Shown: one piece after another, positions 1 to 6,721 of the stretch
How the letters are laid out: the number at the start of each line of letters is the position of its first letter
How positions within the stretch are numbered: position 1 is the first letter of the stretch
DNA from: Caulobacteraceae bacterium
Lineage (GTDB): Bacteria; Pseudomonadota; Alphaproteobacteria; Caulobacterales; Caulobacteraceae
Direction of reading: 5' to 3'
Length of the DNA stretch: 34,626 nucleotides
NCBI GenBank assembly: GCA_025352085.1
Contig: JANXUA010000142.1
Coordinates: forward strand, 1 to 34,626
The notes under the pieces: model-generated
Database searches by the model: none
What the model saw: only the letters and a program-made list of their open reading frames with translations
What the model was told of the DNA's origin: nothing
Made by a program: the position numbers and the translations under genes

Positions 1-281
1 CGCCCCTTGTGACCGCCTCCGCCCACACGACCGAGGGCCTGGCCATGGGCCTCGCGCGCGACCTGGCGCCCATCCGGGTCAATGCGGTCTGTCTGGGCCT
101 GATCATGAGCGAGCAGGTTGAGGCCATGGGCGAGGCCACGATCAAAGGCTTCACCGCCAACCTGCCGCTGCCGCGCGGCGGCACCGTCGAGGAGGCGGCC
201 GAAGCCTACCTCTACCTGATGCGCGCCACCTATGTGACCGGCCAGATCGAGCGGGTCGACGGCGGCGGCAGCCTCGTGTGA
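1..281 (+). CDS. SDR-family oxidoreductase, C-terminal fragment (5' end outside window)
   Basis: The reading frame enters from the left edge and ends with TGA at 279-281, so only about the last 92 residues are visible. The segment RDLAPIRVNAVCLG is the conserved strand after the active-site helix of short-chain dehydrogenases, and the ending YVTGQIERVDGGGSLV matches the usual YITGQ...DGG terminus. Aligning on this block, the catalytic Tyr-x3-Lys positions fall at nt 9-11 and 21-23, which encode Val and Ala (V-T-A-S-A), so both catalytic residues appear replaced. Some SDR-fold proteins lack these residues and may not be oxidoreductases. The gene faces the Smr gene, with 12 bp between their stops. 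The family call is firm; the substrate is unknown. Confidence 0.8.
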   Translation, partial: PLVTASAHTTEGLAMGLARDLAPIRVNAVCLGLIMSEQVEAMGEATIKGFTANLPLPRGGTVEEAAEAYLYLMRATYVTGQIERVDGGGSLV

Positions 282-293
282 GCCGCCCCCGCG

Positions 294-833
294 TCACCGC
301 CTCTTCAGCGCAACATAGAGCGCGCCGTCGCCGCCGTGGCGGCGGTGGGCTTGCGAGAGGCCGGCGACCATGGCCCGCAGCGGCGGCTCGGCGAGCCATT
401 CGGGCGCGCGGCGGCGCAGGATCCCGTCGCCCCGGGCGCCCTTGCCGGTAATGACCAGGACGGTGCGGCGCCCGTCGGCGTGGGCGCGCAGGATGAAGGC
501 CGTGAGGGTCGCGCGAGCCTGGTCGTGATTGAGACCGTGCAGATCGATGACCCCGGCCAGCGGATCGCGCCCGCGAATGACCCGGCGATGGCGCCCTGGC
601 TCAAGAGGGGCGGGCTCCAGCAGGCCAAGCGCGCCTGGCGGCCGGGAAGGGGGGAGGGGACGCTCCAACGGCCGCGCGGGCGCCGTGGTCGGCGCCGCAC
701 GGATGGCGGCGGGCCGCGGTTTGGCGGCCGGAACGGTGCCGGGCGCCTTAGCCGACCGGCCGGGAAAGGGGCGGACCGTCGCCGCGACGATCGCCCACAG
801 GCGCGCGCCGACCGGGTCCCGGTCTGGCTTCAT
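294..833 (-). CDS. Smr-domain protein
   Basis: About 179 aa. The N-terminal 80 residues are Pro/Ala/Arg-rich and probably disordered. The C-terminal half is an Smr domain: VIDLHGLNHDQA is the characteristic DLHG motif, followed by VLVITGKGARGDG and the closing GDGALYVALKRR. Smr domains are found in MutS2 and in stand-alone proteins, where they act as nucleases or nucleic-acid-binding modules; the role of this alphaproteobacterial type is not established. The start is the ATG at 833-831, which overlaps the mltA stop as ATGA. A longer open frame runs upstream to 1040 but would lie inside mltA. Last gene of the leftward Tim44-like/mltA/smr set. Confidence 0.85.
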   Translation of the reverse strand: MKPDRDPVGARLWAIVAATVRPFPGRSAKAPGTVPAAKPRPAAIRAAPTTAPARPLERPLPPSRPPGALGLLEPAPLEPGRHRRVIRGRDPLAGVIDLHGLNHDQARATLTAFILRAHADGRRTVLVITGKGARGDGILRRRAPEWLAEPPLRAMVAGLSQAHRRHGGDGALYVALKRR

Positions 834-1936
834 TCGTCCGGCCGGGTCAAGGGCGTCAGCCGATAGAGGCGCAGGGTGTGGCGTACGCGTCCGGCCTCCA
901 CGCCGGCGGCGGGGCCTCGCCCCAAATAGAGATCCGCGCGCGCGTCGCCCTTGATCGCCCCGCCGGTGTCGAGCGCCACCACCAGGCGCCGGTAGCTGGG
1001 AAAGGCGCCGGCCAGAGTCGGCGCCGTGGCGTCGATCCACACCAGATCGCCCATACCGTGGCGACCGGCGTCGACGGCCACGGCGCGGCCGGGCTTAAGC
1101 GGCACGCCGGCGGCGCCCGCCGGCTCGCGGCCGTCATCGGCGACGAGGCGGAAAAACACATAGCGCGGATTGAGCCGCATGACCGCGTCGGCCCGCGGCC
1201 CGCGGTGCGCGGCCAACCAGGCGCGGATGGCGTCACCGGACGTCTGATCGGCGGCCAGCAAACCCTGGCTGCGCATGGGTGCCGCAATGGCGACAAACCG
1301 CGCGCCGTTGACGCCGTCGAACACCGCCCGCGCCCGCCGCCCATCGGGAAAGGTCAGGACGCCCGATCCCTGGATCTGCAGGAAGAACAGGTCCTCGGGC
1401 CGCATCCAGGCCAGCGCGTCGATCGCCGGTCTCGCCTCGATCGTCGCGCGATCGGCATAGCGTCCGTCAGGCGGCGGCGCGGCGGCGAGATCGGCGGGAT
1501 GGGGCCGCACCGGGGCGCTGAATTCGTCGGTCGGGTAGGCCCGCGCCTCATAGATCGGGGTGAAATAGGCGGTCAACAACCCCGGCGCCGGGACCGGATC
1601 AAGCCGGAAGTTGTCTTCAAAGAAGGCGCGCGCGCGCATCTCAGGCAGTGGACCGGCCTGACGGGCGCGGCGACACGCCCGCGCCAGGTCGTAATCCCTG
1701 GCCACCGAACAGCTCGCGGCGAAGGCGGCCAAAGCGGCGGCGTGGTCGTCCTCATTCCAGCCGGGCAGAGCGGAAAAGTCGAAACGGGGGGTGGGAAGCG
1801 GGCTGGGCGGCGGCTCATACGCGCGCGCGACGGGCGGCTCCAGGACCCGGAAAACAGGCGGCGGGGCAGGTTTATGGGTGGCGCACGCCGCCAGCCACCC
1901 GCACGTCAGGATGACCGCCCAGACTCTGGCTCGCAT
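830..1936 (-). CDS. mltA: Membrane-bound lytic murein transglycosylase A (MltA)
   Basis: About 368 aa. MltA cleaves the glycan strands of peptidoglycan to give 1,6-anhydromuropeptides and is normally anchored to the inner face of the outer membrane. The N-terminus has a lipoprotein signal peptide ending in the lipobox LAAC (Cys about residue 18), then a Pro-rich linker. Family motifs follow: LTAYFTPIYEA, LFFLQIQGSG and, near the C-terminus, VALDTGGAIKGDARADLYLG, the 3D-domain segment that carries the catalytic Asp. The start chosen is the ATG at 1936, whose A is shared with the TAA stop of the upstream Tim44-like gene. An in-frame start 12 codons earlier would add a Gly/Cys-rich stretch before the signal peptide and is less likely. 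Confidence 0.92.
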   Translation of the reverse strand: MRARVWAVILTCGWLAACATHKPAPPPVFRVLEPPVARAYEPPPSPLPTPRFDFSALPGWNEDDHAAALAAFAASCSVARDYDLARACRRARQAGPLPEMRARAFFEDNFRLDPVPAPGLLTAYFTPIYEARAYPTDEFSAPVRPHPADLAAAPPPDGRYADRATIEARPAIDALAWMRPEDLFFLQIQGSGVLTFPDGRRARAVFDGVNGARFVAIAAPMRSQGLLAADQTSGDAIRAWLAAHRGPRADAVMRLNPRYVFFRLVADDGREPAGAAGVPLKPGRAVAVDAGRHGMGDLVWIDATAPTLAGAFPSYRRLVVALDTGGAIKGDARADLYLGRGPAAGVEAGRVRHTLRLYRLTPLTRPDE

Positions 1937-2574
1937 TACGCCTCCGCCGCATCCACATGGATCAACGTCCAATTGGGGTTGCGGCTCTTAAGATTGCGTT
2001 CAAATGTCCACACTTCCGCCGTGCGACGATCATCGACCGTCTCGCCTTCGGGGCCCTTGCCGCGGTTGCGCAGTTCGGCGAGAAAGCGGACCGACGCGCG
2101 GGCCAGATCCCCGCTCAGGCTGACGTCTTCGAAATCCGCGCGCGGCGGGTGAAGGAAATCGACGCTTTCGGTGCGTCCTTCAGCTTCACGCGCCTCGATG
2201 GCCGTTTCGAAGGTCTGCATGACGGTCGGTTCAAGCAGGGGCTTGAGCGCGGCCCGGTCGCCGGCGGCGAAGGCGGTGACGATGGTTTGATAGGCGGTCT
2301 TCGCGCCCTGCAGGAATTGGCCGACGTCGAAGCTGGGGTCGCGCGCCTTCACCGCCGCCACGGCGGCGTCGGTGGCGGATTTGGCGGGCGCCGGCGAGGA
2401 AAGGCGCGTCGTGTCGCCAACGGTCACAGCCATCGGCGGCGCGTCGTTCGGCCCACGCCCGACCTTCCGCCCCAGCACGGCGTAGAGCTGGAAGAGGATG
2501 ATCGCCGCGATCACGGCGGGGACGATGAGTTCAAGAACCTGCAAGGGCGCACCGAGACTTTCAGAACAAACCAA
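1936..2574 (-). CDS. Tim44-like domain protein (TimA type)
   Basis: About 212 aa. One membrane segment lies near the N-terminus (about residues 12-33, ending LYAVLGRKVG). A variable linker follows, then a Tim44-like/NTF2-fold domain starting near FDVGQFLQGAKTAYQTIVTAFAAGDRAALK. Alphaproteobacterial proteins of this kind are related to mitochondrial Tim44; some associate with the inner membrane, but their bacterial role is poorly defined. The start is uncertain: the longest frame opens with TTG at 2574, and another TTG at 2544 would give a start directly before the membrane segment. Neither has a strong ribosome-binding site. It is divergent from secB and translationally linked to mltA. Confidence 0.8.
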   Translation of the reverse strand: MVCSESLGAPLQVLELIVPAVIAAIILFQLYAVLGRKVGRGPNDAPPMAVTVGDTTRLSSPAPAKSATDAAVAAVKARDPSFDVGQFLQGAKTAYQTIVTAFAAGDRAALKPLLEPTVMQTFETAIEAREAEGRTESVDFLHPPRADFEDVSLSGDLARASVRFLAELRNRGKGPEGETVDDRRTAEVWTFERNLKSRNPNWTLIHVDAAEA

Positions 2575-2692
2575 GGTTCTTCATATAGGCCATGACGCGG
2601 CCCGCGTCAGCACCGCGACGTTGCGATGAGCCCGGCGGCATGATAGCGACCCCGCTCGCCGGCCCCCTTTTTGCCTTTTTGGACCTTTTCCG

Positions 2693-3205
2693 ATGACCGA
2701 CACACCCAGCCCCGCGACTGCGGCGACTCCCGGCAACGGCGCCGGCGGGCAGGACCAGGCCACGCAGCCGGGCATCCGCATTCTGGCGCAATACATTCGC
2801 GATCTCTCGTTCGAAAACCCCCGCGCGCCGGACTCCCTGCGCGCCGGCGTTACGGCGCCGCAGATCGAAATGGGCGTCGAACTCAACGCCCAGGGCCGCG
2901 AAGGCGGGGTGTTCGAGGTCGAGCTTAAACTCAACGCCCAGGCCAGGCGTGAGACTGAAACAGTGTTTCAGATCGAGCTGGTCTACGCCGGCCTGTTCCA
3001 GATCGTCGGCGTCCCCGAGCAGGATATGGAGCAGGTGCTGATGATCGAGTGCCCGCGCTATTTGTTCCCCTTCGCCCGGCGCATGGTCGCCGACCTTACG
3101 CAAGAGGGCGGCTTTCCGCCGCTCATGCTCGAGCCGCTCGACTTCGCCGCCATCTACCTGGCCCGGCAGACCCAGGCGCAGGATCCGGCGGCCGGAACCG
3201 CCTAA
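2693..3205 (+). CDS. secB: Protein-export chaperone SecB
   Basis: 170 aa, the usual length for alphaproteobacterial SecB. SecB is a cytoplasmic tetramer that keeps preproteins unfolded and delivers them to SecA. A flexible N-terminus of about 28 residues precedes the core: [14 protein letters not shown] is the typical opening, and [32 protein letters not shown] is the highly conserved C-terminal part that lines the peptide-binding groove (quoted in two motifs, [11 protein letters not shown] and [12 protein letters not shown]). ATG start at 2693. It is transcribed alone, divergent from the Tim44-like gene and convergent with dnaQ; a perfect hairpin follows its stop. Confidence 0.97.
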   Translation: MTDTPSPATAATPGNGAGGQDQATQPGIRILAQYIRDLSFENPRAPDSLRAGVTAPQIEMGVELNAQGREGGVFEVELKLNAQARRETETVFQIELVYAGLFQIVGVPEQDMEQVLMIECPRYLFPFARRMVADLTQEGGFPPLMLEPLDFAAIYLARQTQAQDPAAGTA

Positions 3206-3232
3206 GCGCGCGAGCTTAGCCGCCGAACCTTT

Positions 3233-3261
3233 CTTCTCCCCCGTCTTTCACGGGGGAGAAG
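3233..3261. repeat. Perfect 12-bp stem hairpin between secB and dnaQ
   Basis: CTTCTCCCCCGT (3233-3244) and its exact complement ACGGGGGAGAAG (3250-3261) flank a 5-base loop. No T-run follows on either strand, so it is not a classical intrinsic terminator. C-rich, G-rich hairpins of this kind also occur after hemH and around the DUF3576/ntrZ-like genes, so this is probably a short member of a dispersed intergenic repeat family that may still end transcription between the convergent genes. Confidence 0.7.
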
Positions 3262-3319
3262 GAACGTGCGGCCGTTAATCACCTGACCATAGTGGGGAGG
3301 GAGGAAGAGTGTTCCATCC

Positions 3320-4027
3320 TCACCCCTCCATCGCCCGCCACAGCGGCGAACCCTTAAGTTCATTCTGGATAAAATCGACATGCGCCGCGCGTTCGGCGTC
3401 GGTGATGCGAGACGCCAGCGGGCGGAGGCGCTGGCCGTACGACGCCTTGCCGCCGTTCGGATCGGCCAGGGCGGCGGCGGCCTGAGGGTCCAGATCCAAC
3501 AGTCTTTCGCGGCCGCCGCGCAACTCCAGATAGACCTGGGCCAAAAGCTTGGTGTCGATCAGGGCGCCGTGCTTTTCGCGTTCGGCCAGGGATATCTTGA
3601 ACCTCAGGCAGAGGGCGCTGAGGGAATTGCTCATGCCCGGAAAGCGTTTTTGCGCCAGGGGGAGGGTGTCGATCCATTGCGACTCGTCGGTCACCGGCAG
3701 GCCGGCGCGGTCCAGTTCGAAGTTGACGAAGGCGCGGTCGAACGCAGCGTTGTGGGCGATCAGGGTCGCGCCGCCCACAAATTCAAGGAAGGCCGCCGCC
3801 ACGGTCTGGTCGGCGAACAGCGGCTTGTCGGCCAGAAAAGCCGCCGAGAGGCCGTGCACCCGCTCGGCTTCCGGCGGCATGTCGCGCTCGGGATTGATGT
3901 AGCAGTGAAAATGCGCGCCCGTGGGCACATAGTCCATGAGCTCGATGCAGGCGATTTCGACGATGCGGTCGCCCTTGTTCGGATCGAAGCCGGTGGTTTC
4001 CGTATCGAGAACGATTTCGCGGGTCAT
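3320..4027 (-). CDS. dnaQ: DNA polymerase III epsilon subunit (proofreading exonuclease)
   Basis: 235 aa. This is the 3'-5' exonuclease that proofreads for the replicative polymerase. Motif ExoI is [11 protein letters not shown] with acidic residues Asp7 and Glu9. ExoII is seen in [17 protein letters not shown], and the ExoIII region in [18 protein letters not shown] has the catalytic His and Asp. A C-terminal segment follows that in this family binds the alpha subunit. The ATG at 4027 overlaps the coaE stop (ATGA), so it is the last gene of the ppsR-maf-coaE-dnaQ operon. In Caulobacter it also lies beside the origin. Confidence 0.96.
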   Translation of the reverse strand: MTREIVLDTETTGFDPNKGDRIVEIACIELMDYVPTGAHFHCYINPERDMPPEAERVHGLSAAFLADKPLFADQTVAAAFLEFVGGATLIAHNAAFDRAFVNFELDRAGLPVTDESQWIDTLPLAQKRFPGMSNSLSALCLRFKISLAEREKHGALIDTKLLAQVYLELRGGRERLLDLDPQAAAALADPNGGKASYGQRLRPLASRITDAERAAHVDFIQNELKGSPLWRAMEG

Positions 4028-4638
4028 GCCCCACCGTTCGCCTGCTTCGCGCGGGCGCGCAAGGCGGCGATGATCCCGGTGACCTGGGTGCGCGCCGAGT
4101 CCAGCCCGGCGCCGGCGTCGACCACGAAATCCGCCCTGGCGCGCTTTTCGTCGTCGGGGGTCTGGGCGGCCAGGATGGCGGCGAATTTCTGCTCGGTCAT
4201 GCCGGGGCGCGCCAGCACGCGCTCACGCTGCACGTCGGCCGGCGCCGAGACGACGACGACGACATCGACGCTTTTCTCGCCGCCGGTCTCGTAGAGAAGG
4301 GGAATATCGAAAATGGCGAAGGGTGCGCCGGCGCTTTCCGCCTGACGGATGAAATCGGCCCGCGCGGCGCCCACCAGCGGCCAGACGATCGCATTCAGGC
4401 GTTTCAGCGCCTGCGGATCGCCGAGCACATATTGGCTCAGCCGCGCGCGATCGATCGCACCATCGACGGTGACGCCTGGAAAAGCCGCCTCCACCGGCGC
4501 CACCGCCGGGCCGCCGGGCGAATAGAGGCGGTGAACCTCCGCGTCGGCGTCATAGACCGGGCAGCCCGCCTGCCTGAACATCGCCGTCGTCGTCGATTTA
4601 CCCATGCCGATGGAGCCGGTGACGCCGACGCGGATCAT
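4024..4638 (-). CDS. coaE: Dephospho-CoA kinase
   Basis: 204 aa. Catalyses the last step of coenzyme A synthesis, the ATP-dependent 3'-phosphorylation of dephospho-CoA. It opens with the P-loop [13 protein letters not shown], followed by [12 protein letters not shown], where the Asp residues contact substrate, and a later [11 protein letters not shown] motif typical of CoaE. The ATG at 4638 overlaps the maf stop (ATGA); a longer open frame to 4878 lies inside maf and is rejected. From memory, aroE lies between maf and coaE in Caulobacter crescentus; here the two genes are joined directly. Confidence 0.95.
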   Translation of the reverse strand: MIRVGVTGSIGMGKSTTTAMFRQAGCPVYDADAEVHRLYSPGGPAVAPVEAAFPGVTVDGAIDRARLSQYVLGDPQALKRLNAIVWPLVGAARADFIRQAESAGAPFAIFDIPLLYETGGEKSVDVVVVVSAPADVQRERVLARPGMTEQKFAAILAAQTPDDEKRARADFVVDAGAGLDSARTQVTGIIAALRARAKQANGGA

Positions 4639-5237
4639 GCGGCTTCGACCTGATCCGCCGCGGCCGCGCGCAGGTAATTCAACAGGGGCAGGAGCGGCAA
4701 TCCCAGAATGGCGAAATGGTCGCCCTCGATCTCTTCGAACAATTGAATTCCCCGTCCTTCGAGCAAATAGGCGCCGACGCTTGAGAGAACCCTGTCGCCC
4801 TGATCGGCAAGATAGCGGTCGAGGAAGCCGTCGGAAAAGGGCCACATGGTCAGCGCCGCGGTGACGACGTCGCTCCACAATGCCTCCCCGCCGCTCGCCA
4901 CGGTGACCGCGCTATGCAGCAGATGCGTCCGACCGCGCAGGGCCTCCAGGGTTCGGCGCGCCTCGGCAAGATCACGCGGCTTGTCGAACATGGCCCCGTC
5001 GAGCTCGAGCGTCTGGTCCGCGCCGATCACGAGGCCTGAGTGCAGGCGCGATACGGCGATCGCCTTGAGGCTCGCCAATTGCACGGCCACGTCCAGGGGC
5101 CCCGCGTCCGCGGCCAGAAGCCCCGCCTTGGCCGCATCTTCATCGACGCCCGGCGCGATCGCCGTGAACGCGATGCCGGCGGCCTCAAGGATCGCGCGGC
5201 GCGAGGCGCTGGTGGAGGCCAGAATGAGGCCGCTCAA
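4635..5237 (-). CDS. maf: Maf-family nucleotide pyrophosphatase
   Basis: 200 aa. Maf proteins hydrolyse non-canonical or modified nucleoside triphosphates to monophosphates. The N-terminal [14 protein letters not shown] is the family substrate-loop signature; [16 protein letters not shown] carries the metal-binding acidic residue and the D-x-P segment; [15 protein letters not shown] is the usual C-terminal motif. The start codon is TTG at 5237-5235, overlapping the ppsR stop as TTGA. No upstream or nearby ATG fits, so a rare TTG start with translational coupling is likely. Whether it prefers m7GTP-type or dTTP/UTP-type substrates cannot be decided by eye. Confidence 0.93.
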   Translation of the reverse strand: MSGLILASTSASRRAILEAAGIAFTAIAPGVDEDAAKAGLLAADAGPLDVAVQLASLKAIAVSRLHSGLVIGADQTLELDGAMFDKPRDLAEARRTLEALRGRTHLLHSAVTVASGGEALWSDVVTAALTMWPFSDGFLDRYLADQGDRVLSSVGAYLLEGRGIQLFEEIEGDHFAILGLPLLPLLNYLRAAAADQVEAA

Positions 5238-6082
5238 CCGAGCAACTCCACATGGCCGTGGCCGCCGGAAATGATGTTGATCACCGCCGCCGCGGTCTCT
5301 TCAACCGAACGGCGCGACACGTCGATCACCGGCCAGCCCTGACGCTCGAACAGCCGCCGCGCCGCGACGACCTCAGCCCGCACCGCCTCGATATCGACAT
5401 AGCTGCTTTCGCGCCCTTCATTGATGCTGCGCAGGCGGGTGCGGCGGATCTCGATCAGGCGATCGGGCGACACCGTCAGGCCGACGATGGGGATTCGCTT
5501 CAGGTCCAACAGATTGGCCGGAACCCCGCTGGTCGGCACCAGGGCGACATTGGCGGCGCGCACCCCGCGGTGGGCGAGGTATATACAGGTCGGTGTTTTC
5601 GACGTCCGTGAAACCCCGACCAGGACCACATCGGCGGTCTTGAGATCCTGCCCGCCCTGCCCGTCGTCGTGTCCCAGAGCGTAGGAGAGCGCGTCCATGC
5701 GGTTGAAATAGTCGCTGTCGAGCGCGTATTGCGCGCCCACCCGGGTCGACAGCGGCGCGCCCAGATACCAGGACAGCGCCGACACCAGTGGATCAAGCGC
5801 GCCGAAGCAGGCCATTCCAAGCACCTGGCAGCCGTTTTCGAGCGCCGCGCGCAGGGTTTCGTCGACGATGGTGTGCATGACCAGGCCCGGCGCGTCGGCG
5901 ATTTCGGAGAGGGCGCGCTCGAGCTGACGGGGCGAGCGCACCAGGGCGTAAATGTGCTCGATCGGCAGGACATTGTTGAACCGCGCGCACACCGCCCGGG
6001 CCATGGCGTTGAGCGTTTCACCGGTGGAATCAGACACCAGGTGGACGTGGAAATAGGTGGCCAGGCGCGGCGGGTGCGTCAT
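5234..6082 (-). CDS. ppsR: Pyruvate,phosphate dikinase regulatory protein (PSRP family)
   Basis: About 282 aa, formerly DUF299. This bifunctional kinase/phosphorylase switches off pyruvate,phosphate dikinase by ADP-dependent phosphorylation of its active-site threonine, and reactivates it by phosphorolysis. Motifs: HLVSDSTGETL at the N-terminus and the P-loop-like GVSRTSKTPTCIYLAHRG in the centre. I chose the ATG at 6082, about 9 bases after GAAAG; in-frame GTG (6085) and TTG (6088) starts are possible. First gene of the leftward operon and the left border of the origin, the place held by RP001/CC_0001 in Caulobacter. Its probable target, ppdK, is at 28.7-31.4 kb. Confidence 0.95.
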   Translation of the reverse strand: MTHPPRLATYFHVHLVSDSTGETLNAMARAVCARFNNVLPIEHIYALVRSPRQLERALSEIADAPGLVMHTIVDETLRAALENGCQVLGMACFGALDPLVSALSWYLGAPLSTRVGAQYALDSDYFNRMDALSYALGHDDGQGGQDLKTADVVLVGVSRTSKTPTCIYLAHRGVRAANVALVPTSGVPANLLDLKRIPIVGLTVSPDRLIEIRRTRLRSINEGRESSYVDIEAVRAEVVAARRLFERQGWPVIDVSRRSVEETAAAVINIISGGHGHVELLG

Positions 6083-6105
6083 CACCAAGGGCTTTCAATG
6101 AAAGG

Positions 6106-6159
6106 CTAGAGCAGGATTATTTTAGACGGAATCGTCCAAAATCTTAAATCCTGCTCTAG
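6106..6159. repeat. Large palindrome at the left edge of the origin
   Basis: CTAGAGCAGGATT (6106-6118) and AATCCTGCTCTAG (6147-6159) are exact inverted copies, and the interior continues the symmetry imperfectly (ATTTTAGACG against CGTCCAAAAT). Palindromes ending in AGAGCAGGATT are, from memory, dispersed in many alphaproteobacterial genomes. A GANTC site, the CcrM methylation sequence, lies in its loop at 6129-6133. It is 24 bp upstream of the ppsR ATG and could shape that gene's leader RNA. Confidence 0.85.
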
Positions 6160-6172
6160 AAGCAAAAGTGTA

Positions 6173-6221
6173 GAGCCTGATTGAAGCGTTTGCATCTGTT
6201 CCGTGCAAACGCATCAGGCTC
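6173..6221. repeat. Second palindrome in the ppsR-origin gap
   Basis: GAGCCTGAT and GCGTTTGCA on the left pair exactly with TGCAAACGC and ATCAGGCTC on the right, with a 4-base bulge (tgaa) on the left arm and a 9-base loop. The 18 paired bases make a strong hairpin in either transcript. It differs in sequence from the neighbouring palindrome at 6106-6159. Confidence 0.8.
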
Positions 6222-6248
6222 GGACCGGGGGGCGGACGGCGCAATACC

Positions 6249-6257
6249 TGTGAACAA
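6249..6257 (-). promoter_or_regulatory. Candidate DnaA box, one mismatch
   Basis: TGTGAACAA matches the complement of the TTATNCACA box at 8 of 9 positions. It lies 5 bp left of the CtrA-type site, which fits an origin where the two regulators could compete. A 9-mer with one mismatch can occur by chance, so position is the main support. Confidence 0.5.
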
Positions 6258-6261
6258 TTCG

Positions 6262-6276
6262 TTAACGCTTGCTTAA
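6262..6276. promoter_or_regulatory. CtrA-binding site in the origin
   Basis: TTAACGCTTGCTTAA is a perfect TTAA-N7-TTAA, followed by CC as in the extended TTAACC form. In Caulobacter, phosphorylated CtrA binds such sites in the origin and silences replication in swarmer cells. It is the only full site I found in the gap; isolated TTAA half-sites occur at 6144, 6482 and 6639. Confidence 0.8.
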
Positions 6277-6372
6277 CCAATTGGCTCTGGCGGTGGAAGG
6301 GTCGGTGACGAAACGGACGGTCGCCCAAGCTCGGGCGCGGAGGGTTGAACAACCGGGGTCATTGCGCCGGCG

Positions 6373-6381
6373 TCGTCCACA
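6373..6381 (+). promoter_or_regulatory. Candidate weak DnaA box, copy 1
   Basis: TCGTCCACA, followed by C, matches TTATCCACA at 7 of 9 positions and resembles the moderate G-boxes (TGATCCACA) of the Caulobacter origin. The same ten bases recur at 6538-6547, which makes chance less likely. Confidence 0.55.
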
Positions 6382-6439
6382 CATGCGCCCATCTGTGCAT
6401 CGCGCCTGGCGCCATTTTCACCGCCGGTCGATCGCGGGG

Positions 6440-6448
6440 ATATCCACA
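6440..6448 (+). promoter_or_regulatory. DnaA box, near-consensus
   Basis: ATATCCACA differs from TTATCCACA only at the first base. It sits immediately after CGGGGA and next to the AT-rich stretch, so it is the best single candidate for a high-affinity DnaA site in this origin. Confidence 0.72.
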
Positions 6449-6454
6449 AATTCG

Positions 6455-6465
6455 TCCCCAAATTC
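6455..6465. promoter_or_regulatory. TCCCCA motif, left member of an inverted pair
   Basis: TCCCCAAATTC contains TCCCCA, the weak W-box described for DnaA in Caulobacter. It is the exact inverted copy of GAATTTGGGGA at 6552-6562. Between 6461 and 6483, AATTCAAA and TTTGAATT form a further inverted repeat. Confidence 0.55.
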
Positions 6466-6485
6466 AAAGACAGATTTTGAATTAA

Positions 6486-6498
6486 TATCAATATCTTG
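6486..6498 (+). promoter_or_regulatory. IHF-binding site in the origin
   Basis: TATCAATATCTTG fits WATCAANNNNTTR at every defined position. IHF bends DNA and helps assemble initiation complexes; a site is also present in the Caulobacter origin. It lies in the AT-rich stretch 38 bp after the best DnaA box. Confidence 0.75.
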
Positions 6499-6537
6499 CA
6501 GGTCCATCGCCCGTCGTGCGCCGGATGGTTCTGGCGA

Positions 6538-6546
6538 TCGTCCACA
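6538..6546 (+). promoter_or_regulatory. Candidate weak DnaA box, copy 2
   Basis: Second occurrence of TCGTCCACA(C), in the same orientation as 6373-6381. It lies 5 bp before the right member of the TCCCCAAATTC inverted pair, so DnaA-like motifs cluster closely here. Confidence 0.55.
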
Positions 6547-6551
6547 CGCGT

Positions 6552-6562
6552 GAATTTGGGGA
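6552..6562. promoter_or_regulatory. TGGGGA motif, right member of an inverted pair
   Basis: GAATTTGGGGA is the exact complement of 6455-6465. Further W-box-like motifs follow: CGGGGA at 6567-6572, TCCCCG at 6597-6602 and TCCCCA at 6612-6617. The clustering is the evidence; a lone 6-mer would mean little. Confidence 0.5.
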
Positions 6563-6721
6563 TTGGCGGGGAAGAACCGCGGCGTTGATACCGTTTTCCC
6601 CGACGTTAGGCTCCCCAACCACTTCCTCATAAATCATTTTAAAATCTATCTAGAAGTAAGTGGTCCATCGAAAATCGGACGCCCTCTTGAGGGTTTTCGA
6701 GAGACGGGGTCTAAGGCGCGC

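Larger units (their letters stand above)
6240..6721. other. Probable chromosome replication origin (Cori-like)
   Basis: This gene-free stretch lies between ppsR and hemE, the exact location of the Caulobacter origin. It contains a full CtrA-type site (6262-6276), a near-consensus DnaA box (6440-6448) with weaker ones, several TCCCCA/TCCCCG motifs on both strands, a perfect IHF consensus (6486-6498) and two AT-rich stretches (about 6443-6500 and 6621-6660). An open frame from 6563 reads into hemE but is rejected as coding. Boundaries are approximate; the unwinding site cannot be fixed by eye. Confidence 0.88.

Noticed and set aside
3233-3261. Intrinsic terminator for secB
   Set aside because: The stem is perfect but no T-run follows on either strand, so it is listed as a repeat hairpin instead.
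6563-6721. N-terminal extension of hemE into the origin
   Set aside because: No similarity to HemE, overlaps origin motifs, and a good start with ribosome-binding site exists at 6722.
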